Assembly: GCA_964541085.1 (NCBI GenBank)
Contig: CAZIPA010000020.1
Span: forward strand, 1 to 33,192
DNA length: 33,192 nt
Origin: UBA4644 sp964541085
Lineage (GTDB): Bacteria > Bacillota > Clostridia > Oscillospirales > Butyricicoccaceae
Direction: 5' to 3'
Made by a program: the position numbers and the translations under genes. The notes under the pieces were generated by a model that saw nothing but the letters and a program-made list of their open reading frames with translations, was not told the origin of the DNA and did not search any database. Below, piece by piece: positions 7,616 through 16,025 of the stretch (its first letter is position 1; each line of letters starts with the position of its first letter).

Positions 7616-8853
7616 TACGCTTCTCCCTCCTGTGCTGCGGCGCTGCCCGCCACAAAGCCTGTGGCCCAGGCGATTTGCAGATTAAAGCCGCCGGTATATG
7701 CGTCCACATCCAAAAGCTCCCCCGCCAGATACAGTCCGGGAAGCTTGCGGGATTCCATGGTTTTCGGGTCAACCTCCCGCACGGAAACGCCGCCCGCCGT
7801 TACTACGGCCTCATCCCAGGAGCCCGCGCCGGTGAGCTCCAGCGGGAACGCCTTGATCCGATCCCGCAGCGCCTCCCGCTGTCCCCGGGTAATGCTGTTG
7901 ACCTTTTGATGGGGCGGGATGCCGGAGCTTTCCACCATGACGGGAATCAGCTTGGCAGGCAGCAGGGCCGACAACGCATTGGAAAAATCCCGATTCTGAT
8001 TTTCGCCAAAGTCCCGCAGCAGACGCTTGTCCAGCGCCTCCGCCGTCAAAGCGGGCTTCAGGTCGATGTGCGCTTCATAAGGGTAGGTATGCTTTCCCCG
8101 ATCCAGATGGGCCGATGCGCTGAGCACCAGCGGGCCGGAAACGCCCTTTGCGGTAAATACCATTTCTCCAAAGTCGGAAAACAGGAGCTTGCCCTGCTTT
8201 GCAACGGTGAACTGCACATTTTTCAGGGAAAGTCCCTCCAGCCGCCGGGGATAGTCGCCCGCTGCCAGCAGCGGTGTCAGCGAGGGCCGCAGGGCCGTGA
8301 CGGTATGCCCCAGCGCCTGCGCCAGCCCATAGCCGCTGCCGTCCGAGCCGGTTTTGGGATAGGAGCGCCCGCCGGTGGCCAGAATCACCCGGGAAGCCGC
8401 AAGGGTGCGCCCGTCTGCCAGACGAACACCGGCTGCCGCGCCGTTTTCCGTCAGAATCTCCACGGCTTTTCCGTGAAGCACCCGCACACCCAGCCTGTCC
8501 ATCTGCCGCTGCAACGCACCGGAAATGTCCCGTGCCCGGTCTGACACCGGGAACACCCGCTTGCCCCGTTCAGTTTTCAGCGGTACGCCCAGCGTCTCAA
8601 AATATTCCATGACCCTTTGCGGCGGCATGGCGGCAAAGGCACTGTAAAGGAATCTGCCGTTGGTCAGCACGCTGGCCAGAAGCTCGTCCCGGGTGCAGTT
8701 GTTGGTCAGGTTGCAGCGGCCCTTGCCGGTAATATTCACTTTCATTCCGCAGAAGGCGTTGCGCTCGATCAGCGTCACCCGTCCTCCCGCCGCAGCAGCG
8801 GTACAGGCAGCCATCATTCCCGCTGCGCCGCCGCCGACGATCAGTATTTCCAT
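7615..8853 (-). CDS. HI0933/YhiN-type NAD(P)/FAD-dependent oxidoreductase
   Basis: A 412-residue soluble flavoprotein. It begins MEILIVGGGAAG, a dinucleotide-binding fold (GxGxxG at about 7-12), then LIERNAFCGMKVNITGKGRCNLTN, the signature of the HI0933/YhiN family. A second nucleotide-binding segment (VILATGGRSYPKTGSDGSGY) and the C-terminal GLYLAGELLDVDAYTGGFNLQ close the fold. The physiological substrate of the family is not established. The ATG at 8853 was chosen because it places the FAD motif at the N-terminus and has GGAGA upstream; longer readings run into the rpiR gene. It is between the regulator and cmk in the operon. Confidence 0.9.
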   Translation of the reverse strand: MEILIVGGGAAGMMAACTAAAAGGRVTLIERNAFCGMKVNITGKGRCNLTNNCTRDELLASVLTNGRFLYSAFAAMPPQRVMEYFETLGVPLKTERGKRVFPVSDRARDISGALQRQMDRLGVRVLHGKAVEILTENGAAAGVRLADGRTLAASRVILATGGRSYPKTGSDGSGYGLAQALGHTVTALRPSLTPLLAAGDYPRRLEGLSLKNVQFTVAKQGKLLFSDFGEMVFTAKGVSGPLVLSASAHLDRGKHTYPYEAHIDLKPALTAEALDKRLLRDFGENQNRDFSNALSALLPAKLIPVMVESSGIPPHQKVNSITRGQREALRDRIKAFPLELTGAGSWDEAVVTAGGVSVREVDPKTMESRKLPGLYLAGELLDVDAYTGGFNLQIAWATGFVAGSAAAQEGEA

Positions 8854-8857
8854 GCTC

Positions 8858-9706
8858 TCACATCTCCGTCCGGCTCTGATATTGTGCAGCGGCTGCAAAG
8901 GTGTCCAGCTTTTTCCGGGCCTTTTCATCGCTGCGGGCCAGCAGGCTTACCAGCATTCCGCAGAGGGAAATGGCCGGTGCCAGACTGCCGCCCAGTCCCA
9001 GCTCTCCGCATTCTGCCAGCAGACTGATTTCCGCATCCCGAGCCGCCGGAGAGTCGTGACTTTCGCCGATAACCGCCACACAGGCCTCCTGCTCCCGGGC
9101 GTAGGAGATCAGCTCCAGCGTGTTCCGCTGATGCTGGGGGAAGGCCACGCACAGCAGCAGATCACCGGCGGTAATGGCTGCTGCGGCGCTGACCGGATCC
9201 AGTCCCAGCTGGTTGATGCAGCACACATTGGGCAGCAGGATCCGCAGATAGGAGGCCAGATAGACCGCCACACAGGCGGCGCTGCCCTGTCCGTAAAGAT
9301 ACACCTTGCCGGAGAGCATCAGACGGGTACACAGATTGTGCAGGGCATCCAGCGGATTCAGGCCGATGCTCTTCCGGATGCTCATGGCATCCTGCGCCGC
9401 CATATGATTCAGCAGCTCCCGTTCGGCGGATTCGCCTTCGCCGGTGCCTTCAAAATCCTCCAGCGTAGTGAGACGGTATTTCAGCTCCAGCTGAAGGGCG
9501 TTCTGAAAATCGCCATAGCCCTGATAGCCCAGCGCAGAGGCAAAGCGGATCACGGTGGATTGACTGACGCCGGTGACGGAGGCCATGTCAAAGGAGCTCA
9601 TAAACGCCGCCTTTTCACACTGCTCCGTTACAAACCGTGCCAGCAGCCGCTGTCCTCTGGTAAATCCGGCAGCCTTTTCCGTCAGGGCTTCATTGATCCG
9701 CTTCAT
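8858..9706 (-). CDS. MurR/RpiR family transcriptional regulator
   Basis: A 282-residue DNA-binding regulator. Residues 1-75 form the RpiR helix-turn-helix domain (MASVTGVSQSTVIRFASALGYQGYGDF), and about 130-260 a SIS domain (LSGKVYLYGQGSAACVAVYLA), which in relatives senses phosphosugars. No target or sugar locus lies next to it: it sits between rluB and the flavoprotein inside a housekeeping run, so its regulon is unclear. The ATG at 9706 has GGAGTGAGC just upstream; longer readings overlap rluB in another frame. The downstream gene begins 4 bases after its stop. Confidence 0.9.
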   Translation of the reverse strand: MKRINEALTEKAAGFTRGQRLLARFVTEQCEKAAFMSSFDMASVTGVSQSTVIRFASALGYQGYGDFQNALQLELKYRLTTLEDFEGTGEGESAERELLNHMAAQDAMSIRKSIGLNPLDALHNLCTRLMLSGKVYLYGQGSAACVAVYLASYLRILLPNVCCINQLGLDPVSAAAAITAGDLLLCVAFPQHQRNTLELISYAREQEACVAVIGESHDSPAARDAEISLLAECGELGLGGSLAPAISLCGMLVSLLARSDEKARKKLDTFAAAAQYQSRTEM

Positions 9707-9747
9707 AATGCTCACTCCATTCTGGTTGATAAAACGCAGGGGCAGTT

Positions 9748-10479
9748 TTATGCTTTGGAATTGCAGAGGGTGCGCAGATAGGTCAGCTCCTCCTCCGTCA
9801 GATAGCGCCAGGTTCCCACCGGCAGATCGCCCAGCCGGATCCTGCCCTCCGCTACCCGCTTCAGAGCGTTGACCGTATAGCCGCATTTGGCACACATCCG
9901 GCGAATCTGGCGATTTTTGCCCTGCCGGATGGCAATGGTCATCACATATCCGTTTTCGGTTTTGGCCAGCAGCCGACACCGGGCCGGCAGCAGCCGCTCA
10001 CCCTCCAGCTCGATGGGCCTGGACAGGGCAAGCTCCGGCGAAGGCAGACCCGGCTCGTCCGGCGTAAGCTTCACCAGATATTCTTTATAAATCTGATGGG
10101 AGGGATGGGTCAGATGCTGGGCCAGTGTGCCGTCATTGGTGAGCAGCAGCAGACCCTCGGAGTGCATATCCAGCCGTCCCACCGGATAGACCCGCTGGGG
10201 CACATCCCGGATCAGGTCGGCCACGGTTTTCCGTCCGGCCTCATCCGAAAGGGTGGTCACATAGCCCCGGGGCTTGTTCAGCATAATGCAGATGGTTTCC
10301 GGCGCATCACCCAGAGGACGATCATCCAGCAGAATCTCGTCCTGTTCCGGATCCGCGCTTTCTCCCAGCAGAGCTGTAAAGCCGTTCACCTTCACTCTGC
10401 CGTCCCGTATGTATTCCTCTGCCTTCCGGCGGGAACAGATGCCCGCCTCGGACAAAAGCTTTTGCAGTCGTTCCTTCAA
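9748..10479 (-). CDS. rluB: Ribosomal large-subunit pseudouridine synthase (RluB/RsuA family)
   Basis: A 243-residue enzyme converting specific uridines in rRNA to pseudouridine. It has an N-terminal S4 RNA-binding domain (ERLQKLLSEAGICSRRKAEEYI) and an RsuA/RluB catalytic domain with the active-site Asp in GRLDMHSEGLLLLTNDG (D104). YKEYLV and GKNRQIRRMC are further family motifs. The start is a TTG at 10479: it overlaps the dacF stop as TTGA and has GGGAG upstream. No ATG is available without absorbing dacF sequence. Family membership is firm; the exact target base (RluB-like, 23S) is inferred, following the ScpB-RluB synteny of Firmicutes. Confidence 0.93.
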   Translation of the reverse strand: MKERLQKLLSEAGICSRRKAEEYIRDGRVKVNGFTALLGESADPEQDEILLDDRPLGDAPETICIMLNKPRGYVTTLSDEAGRKTVADLIRDVPQRVYPVGRLDMHSEGLLLLTNDGTLAQHLTHPSHQIYKEYLVKLTPDEPGLPSPELALSRPIELEGERLLPARCRLLAKTENGYVMTIAIRQGKNRQIRRMCAKCGYTVNALKRVAEGRIRLGDLPVGTWRYLTEEELTYLRTLCNSKA

Positions 10480-11588
10480 TGCTCTCTTCTCCCAAAGCGC
10501 CCGCACAATGTGTCCCACAATCTCCGCAGACCACAGGGCGCTTCCGCAGGCGCGATATTTTCCGAATAATATACCGGCGTTTCCCAGAGCAGGCTTCCGT
10601 CCAGCCGGACTTGCAGGCTGCCATAGCGGTCGCCGGCCCGCACCGGCCCGTAGCAGAGTCGGGGCCCGGTCAGCGTCAGGCGCAGTCTCCCCTGCTCCTG
10701 CTGCCGCAGCGCAAAGGAAAAGTTCTCGGCGCAATACAGGCGGCAGCTGCTCCTTTCGCCGGAAAACAGCGGTACGCTGCCGCAGTCGCCTGCACCCACC
10801 AGCGGCACGGTCTGATACTGGGCAAAGCCCCATTCCAGCAGGGCCTTATGATCGGCCCAGTCCTGCCGGTCGTTCAGCGTGACGCAGATCAGCAACCGTC
10901 CCTGCTCCCGCTTGGCCGAGACCAGACAGCGGCCGCAGGCCATGGTATAGCCGGTTTTGATGCCGCAGGCGTTGATCTCCCCCAGCAGACGATTGTGGTT
11001 GGTCATCTCACGGCCCGCCAGCGTAATGCTGCGGGTGGAGACGATCCGCGCGAAGGCATCATTCTCCAGTGCCGCTGCCGCAAGGCGTGCCAGATCCAGC
11101 GCCGTGGAATAATGCTCCGGCGCATCCAGCCCGCTGGGGTTGCAGAAATGGGTATCCGTCAGTCCCAGTGCCTCCGCCCGGGCGTTCATTCCGGCGACAA
11201 AGCCCTCCGTGCCCCCGGCATCCAGTCCGGCCAGCGCATCCGCCGCATCGTTGCCGCTTTCCAGCAGCAAGCCGTACAGCAGATCGGACACAGTCAGTCG
11301 CTCTCCGGGCTTCAGTCCCATGGATGAACCCTCTGCCGCACACCATTCCGGCTGTATTTCCACGGTCATTTCCGGGTCATACTGTTCCAGCGCCACCAGC
11401 CCGGTCATGATTTTTGTGGTGCTGGCCATGCCGCGCCGCAGCGTCTCGTTCCGGGCAAAGAGACAGTCGCCTGTCAGCCCATCATACAGCACGGCGCACT
11501 GAGCCTGCACCTCCGGCGGCCCGCCTTTTCCGCAAATGGGAATCGTCAGAAGCATCGCCGCCAGCAGCAGACACAGATATCGTTTCAT
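10476..11588 (-). CDS. dacF: D-alanyl-D-alanine carboxypeptidase (DacF-type PBP)
   Basis: A 370-residue exported penicillin-binding protein of the S11 family that trims the terminal D-Ala from peptidoglycan stem peptides. It has a signal peptide (MKRYLCLLLAAMLLTIPICG), the catalytic SxxK motif STTK (S56-K59), SGN (111-113) and KTG (211-213). A C-terminal beta-rich domain follows, as in PBP5-like enzymes. In spore-formers this position next to scpAB and ytfJ is typical of DacF, linked to forespore wall modification. The ATG at 11588 was chosen over a GTG 9 bases upstream because AGGTGATT fits as its ribosome-binding site. Confidence 0.92.
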   Translation of the reverse strand: MKRYLCLLLAAMLLTIPICGKGGPPEVQAQCAVLYDGLTGDCLFARNETLRRGMASTTKIMTGLVALEQYDPEMTVEIQPEWCAAEGSSMGLKPGERLTVSDLLYGLLLESGNDAADALAGLDAGGTEGFVAGMNARAEALGLTDTHFCNPSGLDAPEHYSTALDLARLAAAALENDAFARIVSTRSITLAGREMTNHNRLLGEINACGIKTGYTMACGRCLVSAKREQGRLLICVTLNDRQDWADHKALLEWGFAQYQTVPLVGAGDCGSVPLFSGERSSCRLYCAENFSFALRQQEQGRLRLTLTGPRLCYGPVRAGDRYGSLQVRLDGSLLWETPVYYSENIAPAEAPCGLRRLWDTLCGRFGRREH

Positions 11589-11597
11589 CGCAATCAC

Positions 11598-11624
11598 CTG
11601 CCTGTATGGCTAACATACCGGCAG
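11598..11624 (-). other. Stem-loop in the ytfJ-dacF gap
   Basis: Minus strand: CTGCC-G-GTATG, loop TTAGC, CATAC-A-GGCAG, i.e. a 10-bp stem with one G-A mismatch, ending within a few bases of the dacF ribosome-binding site. No U-tract follows, so it is not a normal terminator. It may stabilise the message or modulate dacF translation. Confidence 0.4.
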
Positions 11625-11647
11625 ACGGGGGATTTTATGCCCATTCC

Positions 11648-12010
11648 TTAATAAATGGGCTTTTCCTCCGGTTTTTCCTTCTTAAAACGATCCAGAATGC
11701 CGGGGATCATGTCCACAGCCTTATCCAGCGTCGAGTTTGCCGGGGGCTCCACATAGATCATCCGCACATTTCCCTGATTGACCACGATAAAGGCCAGGGG
11801 AACAATGGACACGCCCGCACCGCTGCCCGCGCCAAAGCGCAGATTGTTGCCGTCCGTGCCGCCGGAGGCAAATCCAAAGGACACCTTGGACACCGGGATC
11901 AGCGTGGTTCCGTCCGGCGTTGTCACCGGATTGCCCACCACAGTGTTCACATCAATCATGTCCCGAAGCTTTTCCATGGTGATGTTCATGGCTTCATTGA
12001 TGCTGCTCAT
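11648..12010 (-). CDS. ytfJ: GerW family sporulation protein YtfJ
   Basis: A 120-residue protein with the family pattern MDVNTVVGNPVTTPDGTTLIPVSKVSFGFASGG (residues about 19-51; V-G-x-P and T-x-I-P-V-S-K-V are the key positions). A glycine-rich GAGSGAGVSIVPLAFIVV segment and a charged tail follow. GerW/YtfJ is made during sporulation and is needed for some germination responses in Bacillus; its biochemical role is unknown. The ATG at 12010 overlaps the end of the DUF2953 gene by 17 bases. This gene is direct support for a spore-forming host. Confidence 0.92.
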   Translation of the reverse strand: MSSINEAMNITMEKLRDMIDVNTVVGNPVTTPDGTTLIPVSKVSFGFASGGTDGNNLRFGAGSGAGVSIVPLAFIVVNQGNVRMIYVEPPANSTLDKAVDMIPGILDRFKKEKPEEKPIY

Positions 12011-12650
12011 TGCGATTACCGCCTTTCTTTTGCATTTCCTGTTTGCGTTTTTCTTCCTGCTTCCGCAGCCGGAGATAGGCCGCCAGCACCCGACAGGCTA
12101 CGATGAGATATCGCAGCGGACAGGCGGAGAGGATCACATCTCCCCGCAGCTCTATCCGCTCTGCGGAAAAATCCGCATCCACCGCAATGTCACCATCCCG
12201 GATGCGCAGACTCTTTTGGGCCATGGGATACAGCATGGAGATTCCCGCCGTCAGCTCGCCATAGGTCAGCGCCACTCCGGCGGCATCCCTTCCGCCCACC
12301 CGGATGGCCAGATGCAGTCTGGGTACGGACAGTGGCCGCAGCATGGCACCCACCGCCTTCAGTCCCAGCCGGATCAGCTCCAGAATCATGGAGAGAGAGG
12401 GCTTTTCTTTGGGTCTGGGCGGTTTTTTTGCCTTGCCGGGTTTTTCACGGTGCGGCTTTTTTTGCTTTTTTGTCTGCTCCTTCGGCTCCTTTTTCCCTGG
12501 CCTTCCGGGATACAGCCGGATGCGCACCGGGCCCAGCCCGGCAGAGATCCGCAGTCCGTCCTCATACCGGATGCGCACCCGCACGGGACAAAGCAGCAGA
12601 AGCAGCAGGAAAAGAAGCAGTGCTGCCAGAATCAGCCCCAAAGCTTTCAA
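11994..12650 (-). CDS. DUF2953 membrane-anchored protein
   Basis: A 218-residue protein of unknown function. One N-terminal hydrophobic helix (about 3-20, very Leu-rich) is followed by a beta-strand-like segment (VRVRIRYEDGLRISAGLGPVRIRLYP), a strongly basic Lys/Pro linker (about 51-88) and the DUF2953 core, which includes GGRDAAGVALTYGELTAGIS. It neighbours ytfJ, the usual arrangement in spore-forming Firmicutes, so a sporulation link is plausible but unproven. The start is TTG at 12650 with AGGAGG upstream; scpB ends 4 bases before it. The C-terminal tail is also highly basic. Confidence 0.87.
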   Translation of the reverse strand: MKALGLILAALLLFLLLLLLCPVRVRIRYEDGLRISAGLGPVRIRLYPGRPGKKEPKEQTKKQKKPHREKPGKAKKPPRPKEKPSLSMILELIRLGLKAVGAMLRPLSVPRLHLAIRVGGRDAAGVALTYGELTAGISMLYPMAQKSLRIRDGDIAVDADFSAERIELRGDVILSACPLRYLIVACRVLAAYLRLRKQEEKRKQEMQKKGGNRNEQHQ

Positions 12651-12654
12651 CGGG

Positions 12655-13266
12655 TCAGCCCTCCTCTTCCGGCAGGGACTGCGCCGCCTGTTCTGCCTGT
12701 TCGGCCTGTTCTGCCAGATCGTTCAGGGTCAGCTGGCCGCTGTCCTCTGTGCCGAAGGATTCCAGATCGGGCAGCTGGCTCACGGAGTTCAGGCCAAAAC
12801 TGCGGAGGAAGCTTTCCGTGGTGCGGTAAAGGATGGGTCTGCCGGGGACATCCAGCCGTCCGCAGTCCTCGATCAGTCCCTTATCCACCAGACTGCCCAC
12901 GGTATAGGCACTGTCCACGCCGCGAATCTGCTCGATATAGGCCCGGGTGACCGGCTGCTTGTAGGCAACCACCGCCAGCACCTCCAGCGCAGAGGCGGAA
13001 AGTGCCGGAGGCTTCCGTGTTTCCAGCACAGCCCGCACCGCCGCGGCATAATCCCCCCGGGAGGCCAGCTGATACCGGTCATCCAGATGCAGCAGACGAA
13101 TTCCCCGGCGGTCATAATCATAGCTGTCCGCCAGACGCTGGGCCGCCTGCTGAAGCTGTGTCCGGTCGATCTGAAGCACGGCGCAGAGCTTGCCCTCGCT
13201 CACCGAATCTCCGGCGGCGAACAGCACCGCTTCCAGCGTACATTCCAGTTCCTGCAAATCCGTCAT
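12655..13266 (-). CDS. scpB: Segregation and condensation protein B
   Basis: A 203-residue winged-helix protein that with ScpA and Smc forms the bacterial condensin, needed for chromosome compaction and segregation. Recognisable motifs are LECTLEAVLFAAGDSVS at the N-terminus and SASALEVLAVVAYKQPVTRAYIEQIRGVDS in the second winged helix, then LIEDCGRLDVPGRPILYRTTESFL. The acidic Glu/Gln/Ala-rich C-terminus is common in ScpB. The ATG overlaps the scpA stop as ATGA. Confidence 0.95.
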   Translation of the reverse strand: MTDLQELECTLEAVLFAAGDSVSEGKLCAVLQIDRTQLQQAAQRLADSYDYDRRGIRLLHLDDRYQLASRGDYAAAVRAVLETRKPPALSASALEVLAVVAYKQPVTRAYIEQIRGVDSAYTVGSLVDKGLIEDCGRLDVPGRPILYRTTESFLRSFGLNSVSQLPDLESFGTEDSGQLTLNDLAEQAEQAEQAAQSLPEEEG

Positions 13267-14030
13267 GCTTCCTCCTGCGTGGGACGCACCTCTGCCTGCG
13301 CCTGCTCCTCCGCAGTGGCCAGACGCAGCATACAGTCCTCGTCCTCTGTTTCCTCAATCATAATTTTATGGGTGCGGGAAAGCTCCAGCACCGCCAGAAA
13401 TACCGCCACCAGCTCAGAACGGCTGCGGGCGGAAAAGGCCAGCTCCCGAAAGGAGAGCTTTTCCTGAGATACGAACCGATGGATCACATCCCGAATCTTG
13501 TCATCCACCGGCACGGTCTCATGCCCCACAATGCCCCGAAAGGCCTCCACCGGAGGCGGCATTCTCCGCTGCGCCCGGCCAAGAATCCCCTCCAGCGCCC
13601 GGACAAGCACGGTACAATCATAGCTGTACTGTACATCCCCTTTACACTTTTCCAGAGGCTCCTGACCCTTGATAAACAGGTCGCTGCCGATCTGACCCCG
13701 CAGGCTCAGGGCGCTTCCCGCCTCCCGGATACGCTGATATTCCAGCAGGGCCTCCACCAGACCGGCCCGGGGATCCTCCTGCTGCTCCTCGGTATAAACG
13801 GGAAGGAGCATTTTGGATTTGATATACATCAGCTGGGCTGCCATGGTGATGAACTCCGAGGCTACCTCCAGATCAAACTCCTGCATCCGGCGGATATAGT
13901 CCAGATATTGCTCCAGAATGTCCGCAATGGGGATATCCTGTATTTCCACCTTGTTTTTGGAAAGCAGGTGCAGCAGCAGATCCAGCGGCCCGTCAAAGAC
14001 CTCCAGATGAAAGGTGACCTCTTCCTTCAT
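13263..14030 (-). CDS. scpA: Segregation and condensation protein A
   Basis: A 255-residue kleisin subunit of the Smc-ScpAB complex. The N-terminus VTFHLEVFDGPLDLLLHLLSKNKVEI is the classic ScpA motif that binds the Smc neck. The segment ASEFITMAAQLMYIKSKMLLP follows, and the C-terminal winged helix contains FLAVLELSRTHKIMIEE. The ATG at 14030 has GGGAGGT 6 bases upstream. It is translationally coupled to scpB. A 78-base gap with a strong hairpin separates it from lysA. Confidence 0.95.
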   Translation of the reverse strand: MKEEVTFHLEVFDGPLDLLLHLLSKNKVEIQDIPIADILEQYLDYIRRMQEFDLEVASEFITMAAQLMYIKSKMLLPVYTEEQQEDPRAGLVEALLEYQRIREAGSALSLRGQIGSDLFIKGQEPLEKCKGDVQYSYDCTVLVRALEGILGRAQRRMPPPVEAFRGIVGHETVPVDDKIRDVIHRFVSQEKLSFRELAFSARSRSELVAVFLAVLELSRTHKIMIEETEDEDCMLRLATAEEQAQAEVRPTQEEA

Positions 14031-14060
14031 ATCACACCTCCCGGCAGCAGATGAAAATCG

Positions 14061-14096
14061 GCAGGGGCCGTGGCTGTCCGTGCCTGCGGCCCCTGC
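14061..14096 (-). other. GC-rich stem-loop between lysA and scpA
   Basis: GCAGGGGCCG (14061-14070) pairs perfectly with CGGCCCCTGC (14087-14096) over a 16-base loop. On the minus strand it is followed only by CGATTTTC, so the U-tract is weak. It could be a partial terminator lowering read-through into scpA, or a processing/stability element. Confidence 0.5.
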
Positions 14097-14108
14097 ACGA
14101 AACGGGCA

Positions 14109-15419
14109 TTAAACGATATCGTTGCGGATCAGATCCTCATAGCTCTCCCGGCGAACCACCGTTTCCACGCTGCCGTCCTCATGAATCAGCAGGATGGGCG
14201 GACGGGGCACACGGTTATAGTTGGAGGCCATGGAATAGTTGTAGGCACCGGTGGCAAAGACGCAGATGATATCCTCGGCCCTGGCCGTCTGGAACTTCAG
14301 ATCCCGGGCCACCAGATCGCCGCTTTCGCAGCAGCGTCCGGCAATGGTCTGCACCTTGTCCCGGGGCGCATTGGCACGGTTGGCCACAACCGCGTCATAG
14401 GCTGCCTGATACAGGGCAAAGCGGGGGTTGTCGGGCAGACCGCCGTCCACGGAGACATAGCACCGGGCATCCTTGATGTCCCGCACGGAGCCCACGGTAT
14501 ACAGGGTGCAGCCGGCAGTGCAGACCGTGCTGCGGCCCGGCTCGATGACGATTTCCGGAATCTCCCGGCCCAGCTTGGCAGACTCTTCCCGCATGGCTTC
14601 GCCCATGGCATCAATCTTTTCGCCGAAGGTGCCGGGCTCGTCCTCGGGCATATACTTCACGCCGAAGCCGCCGCCCACGATCATTTCGTCCATGTGGATG
14701 TTCAGCTCCTTCTCCATCTTGCAGAAGAAGTCAAACATGATTCTGGCAGCCCGGGCAAAGCCGTCCACACTGAACACCTGAGAGCCGATGTGGCAATGGA
14801 TACCGGCAAAATCCAGATGGGGATGCTCCAGAATATAGCTGGCCAGACGCATGGCCTCGCCGTCCTGAATGCCAAAGCCAAACTTGCTGTCGTTCTGGCC
14901 GGTGGAAATGAACTCATGGGTATCGGCGTGTACGCCGGGCTTGACCCGGAACAGCACCCGCTGACGCTTGTCCCGCGCGGCGCAGACCTTTTCCAGACGG
15001 TCCACCTCTTCAAAGGCATCAATAATCACAGAGCCGATGCCGCAGTCCACGGCCATTTCCAGCTCGGCCATGGTCTTGTTGTTGCCATGGAAATGCAGAT
15101 GCTTGGGATTGAAGCCCGCCTTCAGCGCGGTATAGAGCTCGCCGCCGGAAACCACATCCGCGTGAACGCCCTCGCTGGCAAGGATGGGATAGATGAAACG
15201 GGCGCACAGCGCCTTGCTGGCGTAGGCAACCTTATAGCGCTCACCAAAATTGCGGCGCATGGCCTGGGTGAAATCCCGGCAGTTCTGGCGCAGCTGGCCT
15301 TCGCTCATCACATAGGCCGGCGTGCCGTACTCTTTGGCAACCTCTACCAGATCCACATTGTCCAGGCAGAGATGGCCGTCTTCCCGAATGGTAAAGCGGT
15401 CGCTGTAGTAGGTGTTCAT
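14109..15419 (-). CDS. lysA: Diaminopimelate decarboxylase
   Basis: A 436-residue PLP enzyme that decarboxylates meso-diaminopimelate to L-lysine. It is a fold-type III decarboxylase: PLP lysine K69 in VAYASKA, HCHIGSQ (208-214), phosphate-binding GGGFG (249-253), EPGRS (about 293-297) and C364 in CCESGD from the opposite subunit. The ATG at 15419 has GGAGGA upstream and begins one base after the engB stop; a longer reading overlaps engB. It supplies lysine and draws on the same diaminopimelate pool used by peptidoglycan. Confidence 0.95.
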   Translation of the reverse strand: MNTYYSDRFTIREDGHLCLDNVDLVEVAKEYGTPAYVMSEGQLRQNCRDFTQAMRRNFGERYKVAYASKALCARFIYPILASEGVHADVVSGGELYTALKAGFNPKHLHFHGNNKTMAELEMAVDCGIGSVIIDAFEEVDRLEKVCAARDKRQRVLFRVKPGVHADTHEFISTGQNDSKFGFGIQDGEAMRLASYILEHPHLDFAGIHCHIGSQVFSVDGFARAARIMFDFFCKMEKELNIHMDEMIVGGGFGVKYMPEDEPGTFGEKIDAMGEAMREESAKLGREIPEIVIEPGRSTVCTAGCTLYTVGSVRDIKDARCYVSVDGGLPDNPRFALYQAAYDAVVANRANAPRDKVQTIAGRCCESGDLVARDLKFQTARAEDIICVFATGAYNYSMASNYNRVPRPPILLIHEDGSVETVVRRESYEDLIRNDIV

Positions 15420-15420
15420 G

Positions 15421-16014
15421 TCAGTTTTCCTCCAATGCTTTTTGAATATCTGCACATAATAAATCTCGGTTGGTGCCCTTTTCCGCAGAAAAGGGGATCA
15501 GGGTCTCCTGCTCTGTCAGCGCCAGAGTCTCCCGGATGCGGGCCAGGTTGGGCTCGATCTCGGATTTTTTCAGCTTGTCCAGCTTGTTGGCCACCACAGT
15601 CAGCGGCTTGCCGTAATAACGCACCCATTCTGCCATGGTGATATCGTCGGCGGTGGGCTTGTGCCGTGCGTCCACGATCATATAAATGCGGGCGATCTGC
15701 TCCCGGTCGGCCTCAAAATACTGCTCGATCAGCCGGGAATAGCGCTCCCGCTCTGCCTGAGAGGTTTTGGAATAGCCATAGCCCGGCAGGTCTACCAGCC
15801 AGTATCTGCCCTCCACCCGGAACAGGTTGACGAACACCGTCTTTCCGGGAACGGAGCTCACCCGGGCAAAGCCCTTTTTGCCCACCACCCGGTTCAGGGT
15901 AGAGGATTTGCCCACATTGGAGCGGCCCACAAAGGCCACCCGCCGCTGGCCGTCCCGGGGAAAATCTCCCGGCTTTGCCGCAGAACGGACAAATTCTGTC
16001 TTTTTGAAATCCAT
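15421..16014 (-). CDS. engB: Ribosome biogenesis GTPase EngB/YsxC
   Basis: A 197-residue TRAFAC GTPase required for 50S subunit assembly. The G1 motif is GRSNVGKSS (30-38), G2 lies near SVPGKT, G3 is DLPGYGYSK (75-83) and G4 is NKLDKLKK (143-150), all typical of YsxC. The ATG at 16014 has GGAG upstream. It follows lon by 11 bases; lon-ysxC is a conserved pair in Firmicutes. Confidence 0.95.
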   Translation of the reverse strand: MDFKKTEFVRSAAKPGDFPRDGQRRVAFVGRSNVGKSSTLNRVVGKKGFARVSSVPGKTVFVNLFRVEGRYWLVDLPGYGYSKTSQAERERYSRLIEQYFEADREQIARIYMIVDARHKPTADDITMAEWVRYYGKPLTVVANKLDKLKKSEIEPNLARIRETLALTEQETLIPFSAEKGTNRDLLCADIQKALEEN

Positions 16015-16025
16015 AGGTCAGCTCC

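Noticed and set aside
9707..9979. N-terminal extension of the RpiR-type regulator
   Set aside because: It overlaps rluB in another frame and has no recognisable domain; the ATG at 9706 has a good ribosome-binding site.
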